Shown here in pieces: positions 51,183 through 62,513 of a stretch of 64,000 nucleotides of DNA; position 1 is the first letter of the stretch, and each line of letters begins with the position of its first letter. The translations under genes and the position numbers were made by a program. Source of the stretch: Methylobacter psychrophilus (GTDB lineage: Bacteria; Pseudomonadota; Gammaproteobacteria; Methylococcales; Methylomonadaceae). A model generated the notes under the pieces. It was not told the origin of the DNA, made no database searches, and saw nothing but the letters and a program-made list of their open reading frames with translations. The stretch covers positions 1 through 64,000 of the forward strand of contig NZ_JAOEGU010000005.1 in NCBI RefSeq assembly GCF_025583945.1, read 5' to 3'.

Positions 51183-52073
51183 TTATCTGGCTAATACGTC
51201 TAAACCCGCATTAAATGAAAGAATTTCTCCTTCAGTTTGCTGACTGCGCATCAATCCTGTGAAATCAAATAATTGCCGGTCGGCCAGTTGTGAAGGTGCA
51301 ACATTCTGTAGACTGGTAAAGATGGTTTCCAGTCGCCCCGGAAATTGCTTATCCCAACTTTTTAACATGACTTTCATCGCTTGTCTTTGCAGGTTAGCCT
51401 GAGAACCACATAAATTACAGGGAATAATGGGGTAATCCATGAAGGCGGCAAAACGCTCTATATCTTTCTCACGGGTATAAGCCAGCGGCCTGATAACGAT
51501 ATTCTTTTTATCGTCACTCAACAATTTGGGTGGCATGGCTTTAAGTTTTCCACCGTAGAAAATATTCAGAAAAAATGTTTCCAGAATATCATCACGATGA
51601 TGCCCCAAAGCTATTTTGTTAATCCCGTTGGCTTCGGCATAGCCGTATAAGGTTCCGCGCCGTAAGCGCGAACACAAGCCACAAGTGGTATTACCTTCAG
51701 GAATAACGCGCTTGACTACGCTGTAAGTATCTTTTTCAATGATGTGATAAGGCACGCCCAGGGATTTAAGATAGGTGGGTAAAACATGCTCGGGAAAGCC
51801 CGGTTGTTTTTGATCAAGATTAACCGCTATCAATTCAAAATCGATAGGCGCGGTTTTCTGTAACCCCATCAGAACGTCTAATAACGTAAAGGAATCTTTT
51901 CCTCCTGACAGGCAAACCATCACCTTATCGCCATTCTCGATCATATTGTAATCGACAATCGCATCACCGACAGTGTGCCGTAAACGTTTTTGTAATTTGT
52001 TAAATTGAATTCTGGATTTTTGCGTATGATCTGACATGGTCAGAATTATATTAGATGATGAAGCAATGTGCAT
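51183..52073 (-). CDS. ttcA: tRNA 2-thiocytidine synthetase
   Basis: It thiolates cytidine 32 of certain tRNAs. The ATP pyrophosphatase loop [11 protein letters not shown] is near residue 56, and the two cysteine pairs that bind the iron-sulfur cluster are [12 protein letters not shown] near 130 and IPCNLCGSQ near 219. Two starts are possible, 52073 and the ATG at 52037; the shorter matches many relatives, and neither has a clear ribosome binding site. It is separated from fabB by a terminator. Confidence 0.94.
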   Translation of the reverse strand: MHIASSSNIILTMSDHTQKSRIQFNKLQKRLRHTVGDAIVDYNMIENGDKVMVCLSGGKDSFTLLDVLMGLQKTAPIDFELIAVNLDQKQPGFPEHVLPTYLKSLGVPYHIIEKDTYSVVKRVIPEGNTTCGLCSRLRRGTLYGYAEANGINKIALGHHRDDILETFFLNIFYGGKLKAMPPKLLSDDKKNIVIRPLAYTREKDIERFAAFMDYPIIPCNLCGSQANLQRQAMKVMLKSWDKQFPGRLETIFTSLQNVAPSQLADRQLFDFTGLMRSQQTEGEILSFNAGLDVLAR

Positions 52074-52114
52074 TTTATAACTTGTTCGCGTTATTTTATG
52101 CCCATTCCTAAGGA

Positions 52115-52153
52115 GAAAAGAAAATCGGGATTCATAACCTGCTGAATCCCGAT
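52115..52153 (-). terminator. terminator of fabA-fabB
   Basis: On the minus strand ATCGGGATTC (52153-52144) pairs with GAATCCCGAT (52133-52124), followed by TTTCTTTT. It starts about 10 bp past the fabB stop. Confidence 0.85.
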
Positions 52154-52163
52154 AAGAAAAATA

Positions 52164-53384
52164 TTAACCGTTGTAACGTTGGAAAATCAAGGTTGCATTG
52201 GTGCCGCCAAAACCAAAACTATTCGACATAATAGTATTTAAAGTAACGTTATCCTGATGCTCACGAACAATAGGAATGCCCTCGGCGCCGGGATCAATTT
52301 GCGTTATATTGGCTGAAGCGCTAAGAAAGTTCTCTTCCATCATTAATAATGAATAAATGGCTTCATTAACGCCAGCTGCGCCCAAAGCATGGCCGGTCAG
52401 TGATTTGGTGGAACTGACCCAAGGTATATTGCCTTCTCCGAATACCGCACGCAAAGCACCCAGTTCTTTGGTATCGCCAACCGGTGTGCTGGTGCCATGG
52501 GCATTGATATAATCAATAGTGCCGTCCACTGTGGCCATAGCTTGCTGCATGCAGCGCACAGCACCTTCACCTGACGGTTGAACCATGTCATAACCATCAG
52601 AAGTTGCACCGTAACCAACCAACTCAGCGTATATCTTGGCACCACGTGCTTTGGCATGCTCCAGTTCTTCAATGACTAAAACACCACCACCACCGGAGAT
52701 AACAAAACCATCACGGGTTTCATCATAAGGCCGGGAAGCGGTAGTGGGCATGTCATTATACTTGGAAGACAAAGCACCCATGGCATCAAACAGTACCGAC
52801 ATGGTCCAGTGCACTTCTTCACCACCACCAGCAAACACCACGTCCTGCTTACCCATCTGAATTAGCTCCATGGCATGACCAATACAATGGGCACTGGTCG
52901 CACATGCTGAACTAATGGAGTAATTAACACCTTTAATTTTAAACGGTGTTGCCAGGCAAGCCGTATTGGTACTGGACATGCTTCTGGGTACCATATAGGG
53001 ACCCACTTTTTTAATACCTTTTTCGCGCAGGATATCTGCCGCATCAACAATATTTGAAGTTGAAGGCCCGCCTGAACCCATCACCAGACCGGTTCTGAAA
53101 TTAGACACGTCGGCCTCATTTAAACCTGAATCAGCAATGGCCTGTTGCATCGCGATATAGTTAAAAGCGGCTCCGTCACCCATAAAACGTTTGGTTTTAC
53201 GATCAATGAAGGCATCCAGGTCTATGTTAATCGGGCCGTGCACATGGCTACGAAAACCCAAATCCTCATAAACTTTTGAAAAAGTGATTCCTGAACGACC
53301 TTGTCTTAAGGAATCGACAACCTCTTTTCGGTTATTCCCTATACTGGAAACAATGCCTAAACCGGTTACTACGACTCTTTTCAT
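52164..53384 (-). CDS. fabB: 3-oxoacyl-ACP synthase I
   Basis: The condensing enzyme needed with FabA to elongate unsaturated fatty acids. The Cys-His-His triad is in [10 protein letters not shown] (C near 163), [14 protein letters not shown] and [11 protein letters not shown]. The 406 residues are typical. It follows fabA by 14 bp, the standard two-gene operon for anaerobic-type unsaturated fatty acid synthesis. Confidence 0.96.
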   Translation of the reverse strand: MKRVVVTGLGIVSSIGNNRKEVVDSLRQGRSGITFSKVYEDLGFRSHVHGPINIDLDAFIDRKTKRFMGDGAAFNYIAMQQAIADSGLNEADVSNFRTGLVMGSGGPSTSNIVDAADILREKGIKKVGPYMVPRSMSSTNTACLATPFKIKGVNYSISSACATSAHCIGHAMELIQMGKQDVVFAGGGEEVHWTMSVLFDAMGALSSKYNDMPTTASRPYDETRDGFVISGGGGVLVIEELEHAKARGAKIYAELVGYGATSDGYDMVQPSGEGAVRCMQQAMATVDGTIDYINAHGTSTPVGDTKELGALRAVFGEGNIPWVSSTKSLTGHALGAAGVNEAIYSLLMMEENFLSASANITQIDPGAEGIPIVREHQDNVTLNTIMSNSFGFGGTNATLIFQRYNG

Positions 53385-53398
53385 TTTACTTTTGACCC

Positions 53399-53914
53399 TT
53401 AAAAATCTTCTGTAGAAGTAAATAAACCAACCCGCAGATCCGTGGCTTCATAGATAACCTTGCCATCGACTTCCATGGTAGCATCCGCTATACCCATGAC
53501 CAGTTTCCGCATAATCAGTCTTTTCAAATTAATTTTATATGTTACTTTTTTGGCAGTGGGCAGGACTTGTCCAGTAAACTTAACTTCGCCCACACCTAAA
53601 GCACGTCCTTTTCCTGGTCCGCCCATCCAGCATAAATAAAAGCCCACTAGTTGCCACATGGCATCTAGCCCTAAGCAACCGGGCATCACAGGATCACCCT
53701 GAAAGTGACAGGCAAAAAACCACAAATCAGGATTTATATCCAGCTCGGCAATGATTTCACCCTTTCCATAGGTACCGCCTTCCTCGGATATATGGGTAAT
53801 ACGATCCATCATTAGCATGTTTGGTAGAGGTAATTGCGCATTTTTAGGTCCGTATAACTCCCCTCTACCGGACTTCAATAGTTCTTCGCGCGTAAAACTA
53901 TGCTGTTTGTGCAT
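53399..53914 (-). CDS. fabA: 3-hydroxydecanoyl-ACP dehydratase/isomerase
   Basis: It dehydrates 3-hydroxydecanoyl-ACP and isomerises the product, introducing the cis double bond. The hot-dog fold has catalytic H70 ([11 protein letters not shown]) and D84 (LGLDAMWQL). The 171 residues match. First gene of fabA-fabB. A GATAAT lies upstream near 53957, but I see no consensus -35 for it. Confidence 0.97.
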   Translation of the reverse strand: MHKQHSFTREELLKSGRGELYGPKNAQLPLPNMLMMDRITHISEEGGTYGKGEIIAELDINPDLWFFACHFQGDPVMPGCLGLDAMWQLVGFYLCWMGGPGKGRALGVGEVKFTGQVLPTAKKVTYKINLKRLIMRKLVMGIADATMEVDGKVIYEATDLRVGLFTSTEDF

Positions 53915-53996
53915 GCTATTCGTGTACCTTAATAATTATTCTTATAGTTTAATAGGGGTATTATCTAACAGACACCAAAAAAAATCAGCTGAATTT

Positions 53997-55907
53997 TTAA
54001 TGGGGACGTACATCAAACAGCATTTTTGTAATTTTTAATGCATTTCTTTGTATTCTTTGCTGATAAATAATAGCGTAAGACAGCACAGAAGTGACATATT
54101 TTCTGGTTTCTTTGTAAGGAATTGTTTCAATCCAAATATCGGCAGGTACCGAACCCTCAACAGGCAACCATTTTACTACCCGGTTTGGCCCCGCATTATA
54201 AGCTGCCATTGCCAATGCGAAATGTCCATCAAACCGGTTTAATAACTGTTTATAGTAAAAAGTACCATATTTAATATTAACATCCGGAACAAACAAACTA
54301 TTTTCTGCCTGCCAGGGTTCATTAAGATTACGTGCAATCTGCTGACCCGTTGCCGGCATGATCTGCATTAATCCGCGCGCACCCACTGCGGATTTCGCAT
54401 CCTTATCCACCATGCTTTCCTGACGAATCAGGCCAAAAATAATGGCTGGATCAAGATCTTGCTTATCAGCATTACTTTGAACCTGACTTAAATAACGCAA
54501 AGGAAACCGCAAGGCTAAATCATCCCAATAATCGGCTTTGACTAAAGTAATAATGGCAACCTGATCCCATTGCCACTGCTCGGCTAATTTAGCCGCAATC
54601 ATCACTTGCTCTTTGGATAGTTTTTTTAAAGCAAACCACCACTGTCGCTTTGCTTCCAAGTCGCGATCCAAGGCGATCAGCTCATGGACAACTTTAAAAT
54701 CAGTCGTTTGCGCCAATTTTTCTAATGCATTCCCGGCCATAACAACAGGTTTATCTGCTAAAAAATACGGTTTATTAATAGCATCGGCAGCCATAAAACC
54801 ATAAAAACTTCTATCTTGCGACAGTTGATTATAAACAGACTGCCCCTGTAAAACGTTTCCTGTTTCGATCAAAGACCGCGCTTGCCAGTATTGCCACTGT
54901 GGGGCTTGCTGCTCTTCAAAACTTAAACCCGTTAGTGCCAAGCCAACATGCTGCCAATTCTGTTCAAGCAAGGCCGCTCTGACTTTCCACTCCCTGGCTT
55001 CTGCATCAACAGTAACCAACTGATTCAAACGATCATAAGCCCTGTTGTCACGGGCCCGCGCCAACGCCAGTGCAAGTCTGAGCTCAAGTTGCCGGGCCGT
55101 TTGGCTATCTATAACCAGATTGTGTTTTCTGCTATCCCAGATAGTAATCGCCAAATCCAGATCTGATTTGGCCATTCTATCTATGCCATGTGCAAAAATA
55201 TGACCTTGCCGCTCATTCCCACCCAAAAATAAACTATCCTGGATTAATGTCGGCTTGTTATGAATCTGCAGCCAAATTTCGGCAAGATCCTGATCGGGTT
55301 TATTCAGCAAATGCTGTACATAACTTGCCAAGGATTTATTATCTTTTTTTAACGCCAACTCAAAGCGTTGCCAAATCAAATCAGGAGTTAAAGCAGGCGA
55401 TAGAGCTAATGCCGACAATAGCGGATCACATTCTTTAGGTTGTGTATCCCCTACAGCCCATAAACGTTTTGCTGCGTTCAGGGCCAACTGTTGATCACCT
55501 ACTTTATAAGTTGCCCAATAAAACTGACATTCAAGTGCGGTGCTATCATTGGCCTGATAATAGTGAATAAACTCAAGCCAACGTTCATTATCAGCAAGAT
55601 AATTCAGCCATGTAGAGCGCAGTAAATCTGCATAGCGGGACTCTTTATAGGTTGATAAAAAAGCCAGGATATTATCCGTTTTTGATAAATTATTTTTTAA
55701 CCACTGGTACTGTAAATAAGGATAAAGCGGATAATCTGCGAGCGTCGAACTCAAGGTTACAAAGTCACCCTCATTGTCTTGATTGGTCATTTTTTCTGCC
55801 AACAAAAAATCCTGCCTTTGTTGGTCTACTGTATTGCTAAAAACTGTGCCAGAAAAAAAAATCAAGCTCCCAAATAACAAGCTTACCGACACACACTTTA
55901 TGTTCAT
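53997..55907 (-). CDS. slt: soluble lytic murein transglycosylase
   Basis: It cleaves the glycan strand of peptidoglycan exolytically in the periplasm. The start at 55907 gives a signal peptide (SLLFGSLIFFSGTVFS); the frame is open to 55940. The long helical U-shaped domain is followed by the C-terminal catalytic domain with LIRQESMVDKDAKSAVGARG, whose glutamate is catalytic, and GLMQIMPAT, then AYNAGPNRV. The 636 residues match Slt70. The mltB and ampD genes lie close by, so cell wall turnover functions cluster here. Confidence 0.93.
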   Translation of the reverse strand: MNIKCVSVSLLFGSLIFFSGTVFSNTVDQQRQDFLLAEKMTNQDNEGDFVTLSSTLADYPLYPYLQYQWLKNNLSKTDNILAFLSTYKESRYADLLRSTWLNYLADNERWLEFIHYYQANDSTALECQFYWATYKVGDQQLALNAAKRLWAVGDTQPKECDPLLSALALSPALTPDLIWQRFELALKKDNKSLASYVQHLLNKPDQDLAEIWLQIHNKPTLIQDSLFLGGNERQGHIFAHGIDRMAKSDLDLAITIWDSRKHNLVIDSQTARQLELRLALALARARDNRAYDRLNQLVTVDAEAREWKVRAALLEQNWQHVGLALTGLSFEEQQAPQWQYWQARSLIETGNVLQGQSVYNQLSQDRSFYGFMAADAINKPYFLADKPVVMAGNALEKLAQTTDFKVVHELIALDRDLEAKRQWWFALKKLSKEQVMIAAKLAEQWQWDQVAIITLVKADYWDDLALRFPLRYLSQVQSNADKQDLDPAIIFGLIRQESMVDKDAKSAVGARGLMQIMPATGQQIARNLNEPWQAENSLFVPDVNIKYGTFYYKQLLNRFDGHFALAMAAYNAGPNRVVKWLPVEGSVPADIWIETIPYKETRKYVTSVLSYAIIYQQRIQRNALKITKMLFDVRPH

Positions 55908-56297
55908 GGTTGAAACTATTTTGTACTTTACAATACCCACAGACTACCCTAATTTTATGACGCAATAGAATCAAGCGATTTTATGCAACGTATTTATTGA
56001 AACAGCATTGACAGAAATAGTGGAAATAAGTTTTTTATAAAAATTTTAGCTTGTGATTTAGTTGCCATATTATTTAATGATTGAGGCTTCAATTAACCCC
56101 TAATAAGGCCTGAAATTAAGTAAGCTAGGGGCAAAAAATTGGCAAACAGGCGATTAATAATTTTTTATGCACCAAGCAGGTCATGAAGAAACAAATTTTC
56201 GTGATCTTCTTGGTGCTATTAATTTATATTTTTGCAGTTTGCCTGTTATCAAGCAGAAGTTACATGAGCAGGTATTTGCAAGCAGATAAGGTTAGCA

Positions 56298-56864
56298 TTA
56301 CAAAGAGCCAAAATAGGCTGCCAAAGCTTTCATATCGTCTTCAGAAAGCATATTGGCAATGGCCTGCATGTGTCCGTTTTGACGTACTTTTTCCTTAAAA
56401 CTATTTAATTGCTTGACCAGGTAATCGGGGTGTTGACCGGCAAGTCTTGGAAACTGGCCATTACCTTCAGCTGATGCCCCATGACACCCTAAACACATAC
56501 TTGCCTTGGTCTGCCCTGATTTTGCCAAAGCTGCATCACCGCCGGCGCTAACGGCAGGTTGCCTGGAATAATAAGCCGCCAAATTATTAATATCGTCGTC
56601 ACTCAAATTGGCAGCCACGGATTGCATCATAGGGTTATTGCGTGTTCCCGACTTAAATGCATGCAGTTGACTGACGATATATGACGCTTGTTGCGCCGCT
56701 AAATTAGGCCACTGAGGACTTTTGCTTTTACCTTGAGGCCCATGACACCCCATACAAGTAGCCGCTTTTTGTTCGCCAGCCGCTATGTCGGCAGCAAAAA
56801 CAGGTGCCATCCAAAAACAGACCAATAATACCAATAGGGAAAAGGGGATTTTTAATGCATGCAT
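56298..56864 (-). CDS. cytochrome c4
   Basis: A periplasmic dihaem cytochrome c of 188 residues with a signal peptide ending near FAADIAAG. The haem sites are CMGCH (C37, C40, H41) and CLGCH (C124, C127, H128), each in a similar half-domain of about 85 residues, as in all cytochromes c4. Axial methionines are probably in NPMMQS and NGHMQA. It carries electrons to a terminal oxidase. Monocistronic. Confidence 0.94.
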   Translation of the reverse strand: MHALKIPFSLLVLLVCFWMAPVFAADIAAGEQKAATCMGCHGPQGKSKSPQWPNLAAQQASYIVSQLHAFKSGTRNNPMMQSVAANLSDDDINNLAAYYSRQPAVSAGGDAALAKSGQTKASMCLGCHGASAEGNGQFPRLAGQHPDYLVKQLNSFKEKVRQNGHMQAIANMLSEDDMKALAAYFGSL

Positions 56865-57141
56865 GGCTCACCTCTTACAGAATAATTAAACAATCAATGG
56901 CTATTTTCCGCAGGTAAAATCTTAATAAAGCCTACCTGTTAATTTCAAAACAGCATTTACTATAACAACTAAAAAGCATCAGTGATAATAAAAGTTTGTG
57001 ATTTCAATGAATCATCCCAGCCGTTAAATTAACCGGATAGATATCCGGCTAATTATCACTTTACAACAGCATGGTCTTTCCAGGCAGGGTATCTTTGCCA
57101 GGTTGCAATCACCATCATCCTGTGAGATTCAGGCGATCAAT

Positions 57142-58236
57142 TTAATTTATTGAATAGCCACTACCAGCAGTATAGGTTTGTTGATATTTTTGCTTGATTG
57201 CCTGCGCCAACTGATGCACCGCCATCGCATATTTATTGCTATTATTGTATTTCTTGATGACTTTAAAATTAGGATAAACACGCCAAAATTCATTACCCTC
57301 GTAAGTACTCAGTTCAATAACAGCATCATCGTTAGCCGGACCGGATCGTTTTGTTACCGGACTATGTAACTGCCAACCACTACGCGAAAAATAATTGGCT
57401 ACACTACCAACAGCATCCTTGGGATGCCAGAGGTCCCGACGCCCGTCATTATTAAAATCCACTGCCAACTTTCGAAAACTGCTGGGCATAAATTGCCCAT
57501 AACCCATGGCGCCAGCCCACGAACCTTGTGGCTGACGTGGATCAAAGCCTTCATCGCGAGTCATCAGCAAAAAATTTTCCAACTCAGAGGTAAAATATTT
57601 GGCGCGCCTGGAAGTATCAAACGATAAGGTCGTTAGTGCATCAATAATGCAGGTTTTACCAAAATTTTTGCCAAAATAAGTCTCTACACCAATAATGCCG
57701 ACAATATATTCAGCATCAACGCCGTAAGTAGCACTGGCTTGTTGAATGGCATCGGCATTATTTCGCCAAAACTCTACACCGTTACTAATATGTGCGTCAG
57801 TAAGGAACTTGTTACGATAGCGTGTCCAACTACCCAACTGCGGCTTTGATGGCCCTGTATAAGGTGCAGGACTTTCCAGGCGAATAACCGAATCCAGACG
57901 ATTGGCACGCGAAAACAAGCCGTTTAAATAGGTTTCAGAAAAACCCTGTTTACTCACCATATGCTGAATAAAGCTTCGTATTGCTGGCGAGTTGGCGTAA
58001 GTGCCCGTCAACTTATAGGCCCCATACCCATAACTGCTTGAATACGGCGATTTCCCATAACTATCCGGAGATTGTTGGATGCGACGATTTTGCGGATAAC
58101 GTGCTGGAGGCGCCTCGGTTTTCTGAGGACTGCTCTTTATCTCTTCAACCTGATGAGGCACTGGCTCACTGGCACAACCGGCAAGCAACGCTACCAACGC
58201 CAACTTGGATAAACGTTTATAAATTAAATTTGCCAT
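57142..58236 (-). CDS. mltB: membrane-bound lytic murein transglycosylase B
   Basis: A lipoprotein (lipobox ALLAGC, Cys about residue 21) with a proline- and serine-rich linker to residue 85 and the MltB catalytic domain. GIIGVETYFGKNFGK contains the catalytic glutamate, and GSWAGAMGYGQFMPSSF and DFNNDGRRDLW are family signatures. The 364 residues are usual. It is divergent from ampD, which acts on the anhydro-muropeptides such enzymes release. Confidence 0.94.
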   Translation of the reverse strand: MANLIYKRLSKLALVALLAGCASEPVPHQVEEIKSSPQKTEAPPARYPQNRRIQQSPDSYGKSPYSSSYGYGAYKLTGTYANSPAIRSFIQHMVSKQGFSETYLNGLFSRANRLDSVIRLESPAPYTGPSKPQLGSWTRYRNKFLTDAHISNGVEFWRNNADAIQQASATYGVDAEYIVGIIGVETYFGKNFGKTCIIDALTTLSFDTSRRAKYFTSELENFLLMTRDEGFDPRQPQGSWAGAMGYGQFMPSSFRKLAVDFNNDGRRDLWHPKDAVGSVANYFSRSGWQLHSPVTKRSGPANDDAVIELSTYEGNEFWRVYPNFKVIKKYNNSNKYAMAVHQLAQAIKQKYQQTYTAGSGYSIN

Positions 58237-58475
58237 AAAAATCCTCTTTTGTTTGTACTGTTAAATAAGTGCCAAGACTTATTTAACTAAAATTGTAAAT
58301 TTTCTTTTTAATGTCTATTTATTGCCACAAAATATCGGCCAAGTATTGCGTATCATTAAATAAGTTATTATGCTTTAACAATCAAATGCCGATATTTCAC
58401 AGACTATTCCAACCAATAATAATGATTATTTTATCGCAGATAGTTCGATTTGTTTACGTTTTAGACGGCTATTAA

Positions 58476-59009
58476 ATGATGAATATAGACCAGCACTGGC
58501 TAACCGATATTATCAAAATTCCCTCGCCCAACTGTAATGATCGTACTGACCCTGCCGATATTTCATTATTGGTCATTCACTGTATTAGTCTACCGCCAGG
58601 TAAATTCGATACCCCTTATATAGACCAGCTATTTTGTAATTCTCTCAACCCTGATGACCATCCTTATTTTAAAGAAATTCATCAGCTTACGGTATCTGCA
58701 CATTTACTGATTAAACGAAACGGAAGTTGTGTGCAGTATGTACCTTTTGACAAACGCGCCTGGCATGCCGGCGAATCAAACTATGACGGACAAAATAATT
58801 GTAATGATTTTTCCATAGGCATTGAACTTGAAGGCACCGAATCGGTTGCTTACACCGAAGCTCAATATGAGCGCCTTATCGTCGTCATTAATACCTTGCT
58901 TAAAACTTACCCCAAACTATCGAGACAGCGAATAACAGGACATAGTGAGATTGCACCCGGACGAAAAACTGATCCGGGCGCATCGTTTGATTGGCAAAAA
59001 ATCAAGTAA
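58476..59009 (+). CDS. ampD: 1,6-anhydro-N-acetylmuramyl-L-alanine amidase
   Basis: A cytoplasmic zinc amidase that removes the peptide from anhydro-muropeptides during wall recycling and so lowers AmpR activation signals. Zinc ligands are in LLVIHCISLPP (H near 34), the last histidine in TGHSEIAPGRKTDPG, and the aspartate that follows. The AWHAGES block is also present. The 177 residues are typical. Divergent from mltB. Confidence 0.94.
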   Translation: MMNIDQHWLTDIIKIPSPNCNDRTDPADISLLVIHCISLPPGKFDTPYIDQLFCNSLNPDDHPYFKEIHQLTVSAHLLIKRNGSCVQYVPFDKRAWHAGESNYDGQNNCNDFSIGIELEGTESVAYTEAQYERLIVVINTLLKTYPKLSRQRITGHSEIAPGRKTDPGASFDWQKIK

Positions 59010-59177
59010 AAGCCATTTAGATAATATCCAAAAATTAATATACCCAAGTGGCGCAAGATTTTTGTTTATTTACAGCAACTGCAAGACATTAACCGTAATC
59101 TCATTAAGAAGCACAAGAGCAGTTGTCCAGGCGCGAAAAACAGGCACTTAGCCGAGTATTATTCACAAGAAATCGCT

Positions 59178-59208
59178 TGAAGGCAAAAACTTACATTTTT
59201 TGCCTTCA
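59178..59208 (-). terminator. hairpin after lspA
   Basis: TGAAGGCAAAAA (59178-59189) and TTTTTGCCTTCA (59197-59208) are perfect complements with a 7-nt loop. It lies immediately after the lspA stop, and could end the ribF-ileS-lspA transcript; no T run follows the stem on that strand. Confidence 0.5.
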
Positions 59209-59212
59209 GCCT

Positions 59213-59701
59213 TTAATCGGTTTTTTTCGGGCCACCCAAGCCAAATGACTCTGCAAGCATTAGCATAACACCCAAAGTAATAGCAGAATCGGCAACATTA
59301 AAAGCCGGCCAATGCCAGGTTTGGTAATAAACATCAAGAAAATCGATGACATAACCATATGCCAACCGATCAATCAGATTGCCGATCGCCCCTCCCAAAA
59401 CCAAAGACAAGGCCACCGCCATCAAAGTCTCGTGTCGTTTCAGACGTGACAGCCAAACGGCTATAACCATACTAATAACTAGAGCCAGTCCGGCAAAAAA
59501 CCAGCGTTGCCAACCTCCTGCTTCACTTAAAAAACTAAACGCTGCTCCCTTGTTGTGCACATAGGTCAATTTAAAAAAAGACAAAATCGGAATGGATTGA
59601 TACAGCTGCATGGAACTATTTATAGCCAGCTTGCTGCCCTGATCCAATAGTATTGTGAATAACGATAATCCCAGCCATTTCAACATACTAAAATCACGCA
59701 T
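59213..59701 (-). CDS. lspA: lipoprotein signal peptidase
   Basis: The aspartic protease that removes lipoprotein signal peptides after lipidation. Four membrane helices; the catalytic aspartates are in [17 protein letters not shown] and [12 protein letters not shown] choose ATG 59701, which overlaps the end of ileS by 8 bp and so would be translationally coupled; the frame is open to 59716, and a later ATG at 59686 is also possible. The neighbour order ribF-ileS-lspA is classical. Confidence 0.95.
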   Translation of the reverse strand: MRDFSMLKWLGLSLFTILLDQGSKLAINSSMQLYQSIPILSFFKLTYVHNKGAAFSFLSEAGGWQRWFFAGLALVISMVIAVWLSRLKRHETLMAVALSLVLGGAIGNLIDRLAYGYVIDFLDVYYQTWHWPAFNVADSAITLGVMLMLAESFGLGGPKKTD

Positions 59702-62513
59702 AATGTCGGTGTTCACCAGCGCCCGCTACGTTTTCGACGCAACGTCCACAGAGCTCAGGATGCTCTGCATACTCGCCAACGTCGTAACGTTGATGCCAGC
59801 AGCGTACACACTTTTTATGCCCGGAGACAATCACTTTTAATTTAACACCCTCAAGCTCGGTTTGAATGGCATCGTCCGGGCAAAATTGTTCCGCGATAAG
59901 CGATACCTCGGAAGTAATAAAAATAAAATGCAATTCACTTGCCAACTGATTTAAGGTATCAAAAAATTCGGTATTACAGTACAACTCCACTTCAGCATTA
60001 AGGGAAGAACCTATATCGCCTTTACCGCGACTTTTCTCCAATTCCTTACCAACAGCGGTTCGTACCGACATCACTTTTTGCCAGAATTCGCGGTTCATTG
60101 CCGAACTGTCATCCAGCTTAACCAGACCTTGATACCAGGTTTCCAGAAATACCGACTCACTGCGCTCACCGGGCATATACTGCCAGATTTCATCGGCGGT
60201 ATAACTAATAATAGGCGCCAACCAACGCGTCAATGCTTCCAATACATAATACATGGCCGTTTGTGCAGAACGCCGGGCCAAACCGTCGGCTTTTGCCGTA
60301 TATTGCCGGTCTTTAATAATATCCAGATAAAACCCACCCAGGTCAATCACGCAGAAATGATGTATTTTTTGATACAGTAACTGAAATTGATAAGTGTCGT
60401 AAGCGGCTTTAACCTCCTCTTGCAATACCAAAGTTCTATCTATCACCCAACGATCCAGTGCCAATAAATCAGTCGTATCGACTAAATCCTGCGCAGGATT
60501 AAAATCATTCAGATTTGATAACAGAAATCGCGCCGTATTTCTTAAGCGCCTGTAACCATCCGAGGTGCGCTCCAGAATTTCATCAGACACACGCATTTCA
60601 CTACGATAATCAGTCGAGGCAATCCATAGGCGCAACACATCGGCTCCCAGGTTTTTCATGACGGCTTGCGGCGGAATGACATTACCTTTAGATTTGGACA
60701 TTTTTTCACCGTTCTTGTCCACGGTAAAACCATGGGTCAATACGGCTTTGTAAGGCGCTACATCATTCATCGCTATTGAGGTTAACAAGGATGATTGAAA
60801 CCAGCCACGATGTTGATCAGAACCTTCCAGATACAAGTCAGCCGGAAACGTCAACTGCTCGCGTTTATCCAACACACAGGCATGGGTAACACCCGAATCA
60901 AACCAAACATCGAGGGTATCGGTCATTTTTTCGTAGTCGACAGCCTCTACGCCAAGTAACTCTTCCTTTTCTAATTCAAACCACGCTTCTATACCCTTTT
61001 CTTCAATCCGCCTGGCAACTTGTTCAATCAACTCGCCCGTGCGCGGATGCAGTTCACGCGTTTCTTTATGAATAAAAAAGGTTATCGGTACGCCCCAGGT
61101 ACGTTGGCGTGAAATACACCAATCAGGACGGCCTTCTATCATACTTTCTATACGTGCCTGACCCCATTCTGGAAGCCAGGTTACACGATTGGCTTCACTT
61201 AATGCCTGCTCACGCAACTTGTTTTTATCCATAGAGATAAACCATTGTGGCGTTGCTCTAAAAATAATCGGAGTTTTATGGCGCCAGCAATGCGGATAAC
61301 TGTGCAAAATAGCATGATGATGTACCAGCTTGCCTTTGGCTTCCAGCACTTCCAAAACATGAGCATTGGCATTGAACACATGTTCGCCGGCAAAGAGCTC
61401 GGTATTTGGCAAAAATACGCCATCAGCACCAACAGGGTTATCAACCGGCAAACCATATTTCTGGCCAACGACATAATCGTCCTGACCATGGCCTGGCGCT
61501 GTATGTACGGCACCTGTACCCGCCTCCAGAGTAACATGGTCACCCAGAATAATGGGTACTTGCCGATCATAAAAAGGATGTTGTAGCAACTGATGTTCCC
61601 AGGCAGAACCTTTACAGTAACCGATAACATGATAACTTTCATTACCATAACGCAGCATCGTATCTTTCAGTAACGCTTCAGCAACCACCAGACGTTCTGT
61701 TTCGCATTGAACCACGACGTATTCAAAATCCGCATTTAAAGCAACACCCTGATTAGCAGGCAAGGTCCATGGCGTTGTCGTCCATATCACCACCGATAAG
61801 GCACCTCGACCTTCATGTTCAGGCGCGTGATGACACAAACCCATAAAGCCGTCTTCATCAACTATCTGAAAACGTACATCAATTGCTGGCGAATGTTTAT
61901 CTTCATATTCAACCTCCGCTTCTGCCAAGGCAGAGCCGCAATCGGTACACCAATGCACGGGCTTGGCACCCGCGACAATATGACCTTTTTGGGTGATTTT
62001 TCCCAGCGAGCGTACGATATTGGCTTCAAAAGCATAATCCATGGTTAAGTAAGGATTATCCCAATCCCCCAAAATACCCAAGCGGACAAACGCTTCTTTT
62101 TGTATATTGACTTGCTTACCCGCATATTCACGACAAGCTTTACGAAAAACGGCAGGCGATACTTTAACCCCCGCCTTTCCGATCTTCTTTTCCACCATCA
62201 ATTCAATAGGCAAACCGTGGCAATCCCAACCCGGTACATAAGGTGCATCAAAACCGCTCAGGGTTTTTGATTTCACAATAATATCTTTTAAGACTTTATT
62301 AACGGCATGACCTATGTGAATCTCGCCATTGGCATAGGGAGGCCCATCATGGAGTACAAACTGGGGACGACCGGCAAAGACTTCCCTGATTTTTAGATAC
62401 AAGTCGGCGTCGTTCCATTTTTTTAACCGTTCCGGCTCACGTTGCGCCAGATTGCCTTTCATAGGGAAAGCAGTATTGGGTAAATTAAGTGTTTTTTTAT
62501 AATCTGTTGTCAT
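59694..62513 (-). CDS. ileS: isoleucine-tRNA ligase
   Basis: A class I aminoacyl-tRNA synthetase of 939 residues. The HIGH motif reads [12 protein letters not shown] near residue 66, and KMSKSKGNV is near 605. The editing domain sits between the two ([12 protein letters not shown] near 246, [11 protein letters not shown] near 335). The C-terminal zinc site is [12 protein letters not shown] with CGRC. It overlaps ribF by 4 bp (ATGA) and lspA by 8 bp, forming one operon. Confidence 0.97.
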   Translation of the reverse strand: MTTDYKKTLNLPNTAFPMKGNLAQREPERLKKWNDADLYLKIREVFAGRPQFVLHDGPPYANGEIHIGHAVNKVLKDIIVKSKTLSGFDAPYVPGWDCHGLPIELMVEKKIGKAGVKVSPAVFRKACREYAGKQVNIQKEAFVRLGILGDWDNPYLTMDYAFEANIVRSLGKITQKGHIVAGAKPVHWCTDCGSALAEAEVEYEDKHSPAIDVRFQIVDEDGFMGLCHHAPEHEGRGALSVVIWTTTPWTLPANQGVALNADFEYVVVQCETERLVVAEALLKDTMLRYGNESYHVIGYCKGSAWEHQLLQHPFYDRQVPIILGDHVTLEAGTGAVHTAPGHGQDDYVVGQKYGLPVDNPVGADGVFLPNTELFAGEHVFNANAHVLEVLEAKGKLVHHHAILHSYPHCWRHKTPIIFRATPQWFISMDKNKLREQALSEANRVTWLPEWGQARIESMIEGRPDWCISRQRTWGVPITFFIHKETRELHPRTGELIEQVARRIEEKGIEAWFELEKEELLGVEAVDYEKMTDTLDVWFDSGVTHACVLDKREQLTFPADLYLEGSDQHRGWFQSSLLTSIAMNDVAPYKAVLTHGFTVDKNGEKMSKSKGNVIPPQAVMKNLGADVLRLWIASTDYRSEMRVSDEILERTSDGYRRLRNTARFLLSNLNDFNPAQDLVDTTDLLALDRWVIDRTLVLQEEVKAAYDTYQFQLLYQKIHHFCVIDLGGFYLDIIKDRQYTAKADGLARRSAQTAMYYVLEALTRWLAPIISYTADEIWQYMPGERSESVFLETWYQGLVKLDDSSAMNREFWQKVMSVRTAVGKELEKSRGKGDIGSSLNAEVELYCNTEFFDTLNQLASELHFIFITSEVSLIAEQFCPDDAIQTELEGVKLKVIVSGHKKCVRCWHQRYDVGEYAEHPELCGRCVENVAGAGEHRHYA

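Noticed and set aside
56183-56398. 71-codon plus-strand frame with a signal-like start
   Set aside because: Its second half is antisense to the cytochrome c4 coding end, and it has no clear ribosome binding site.
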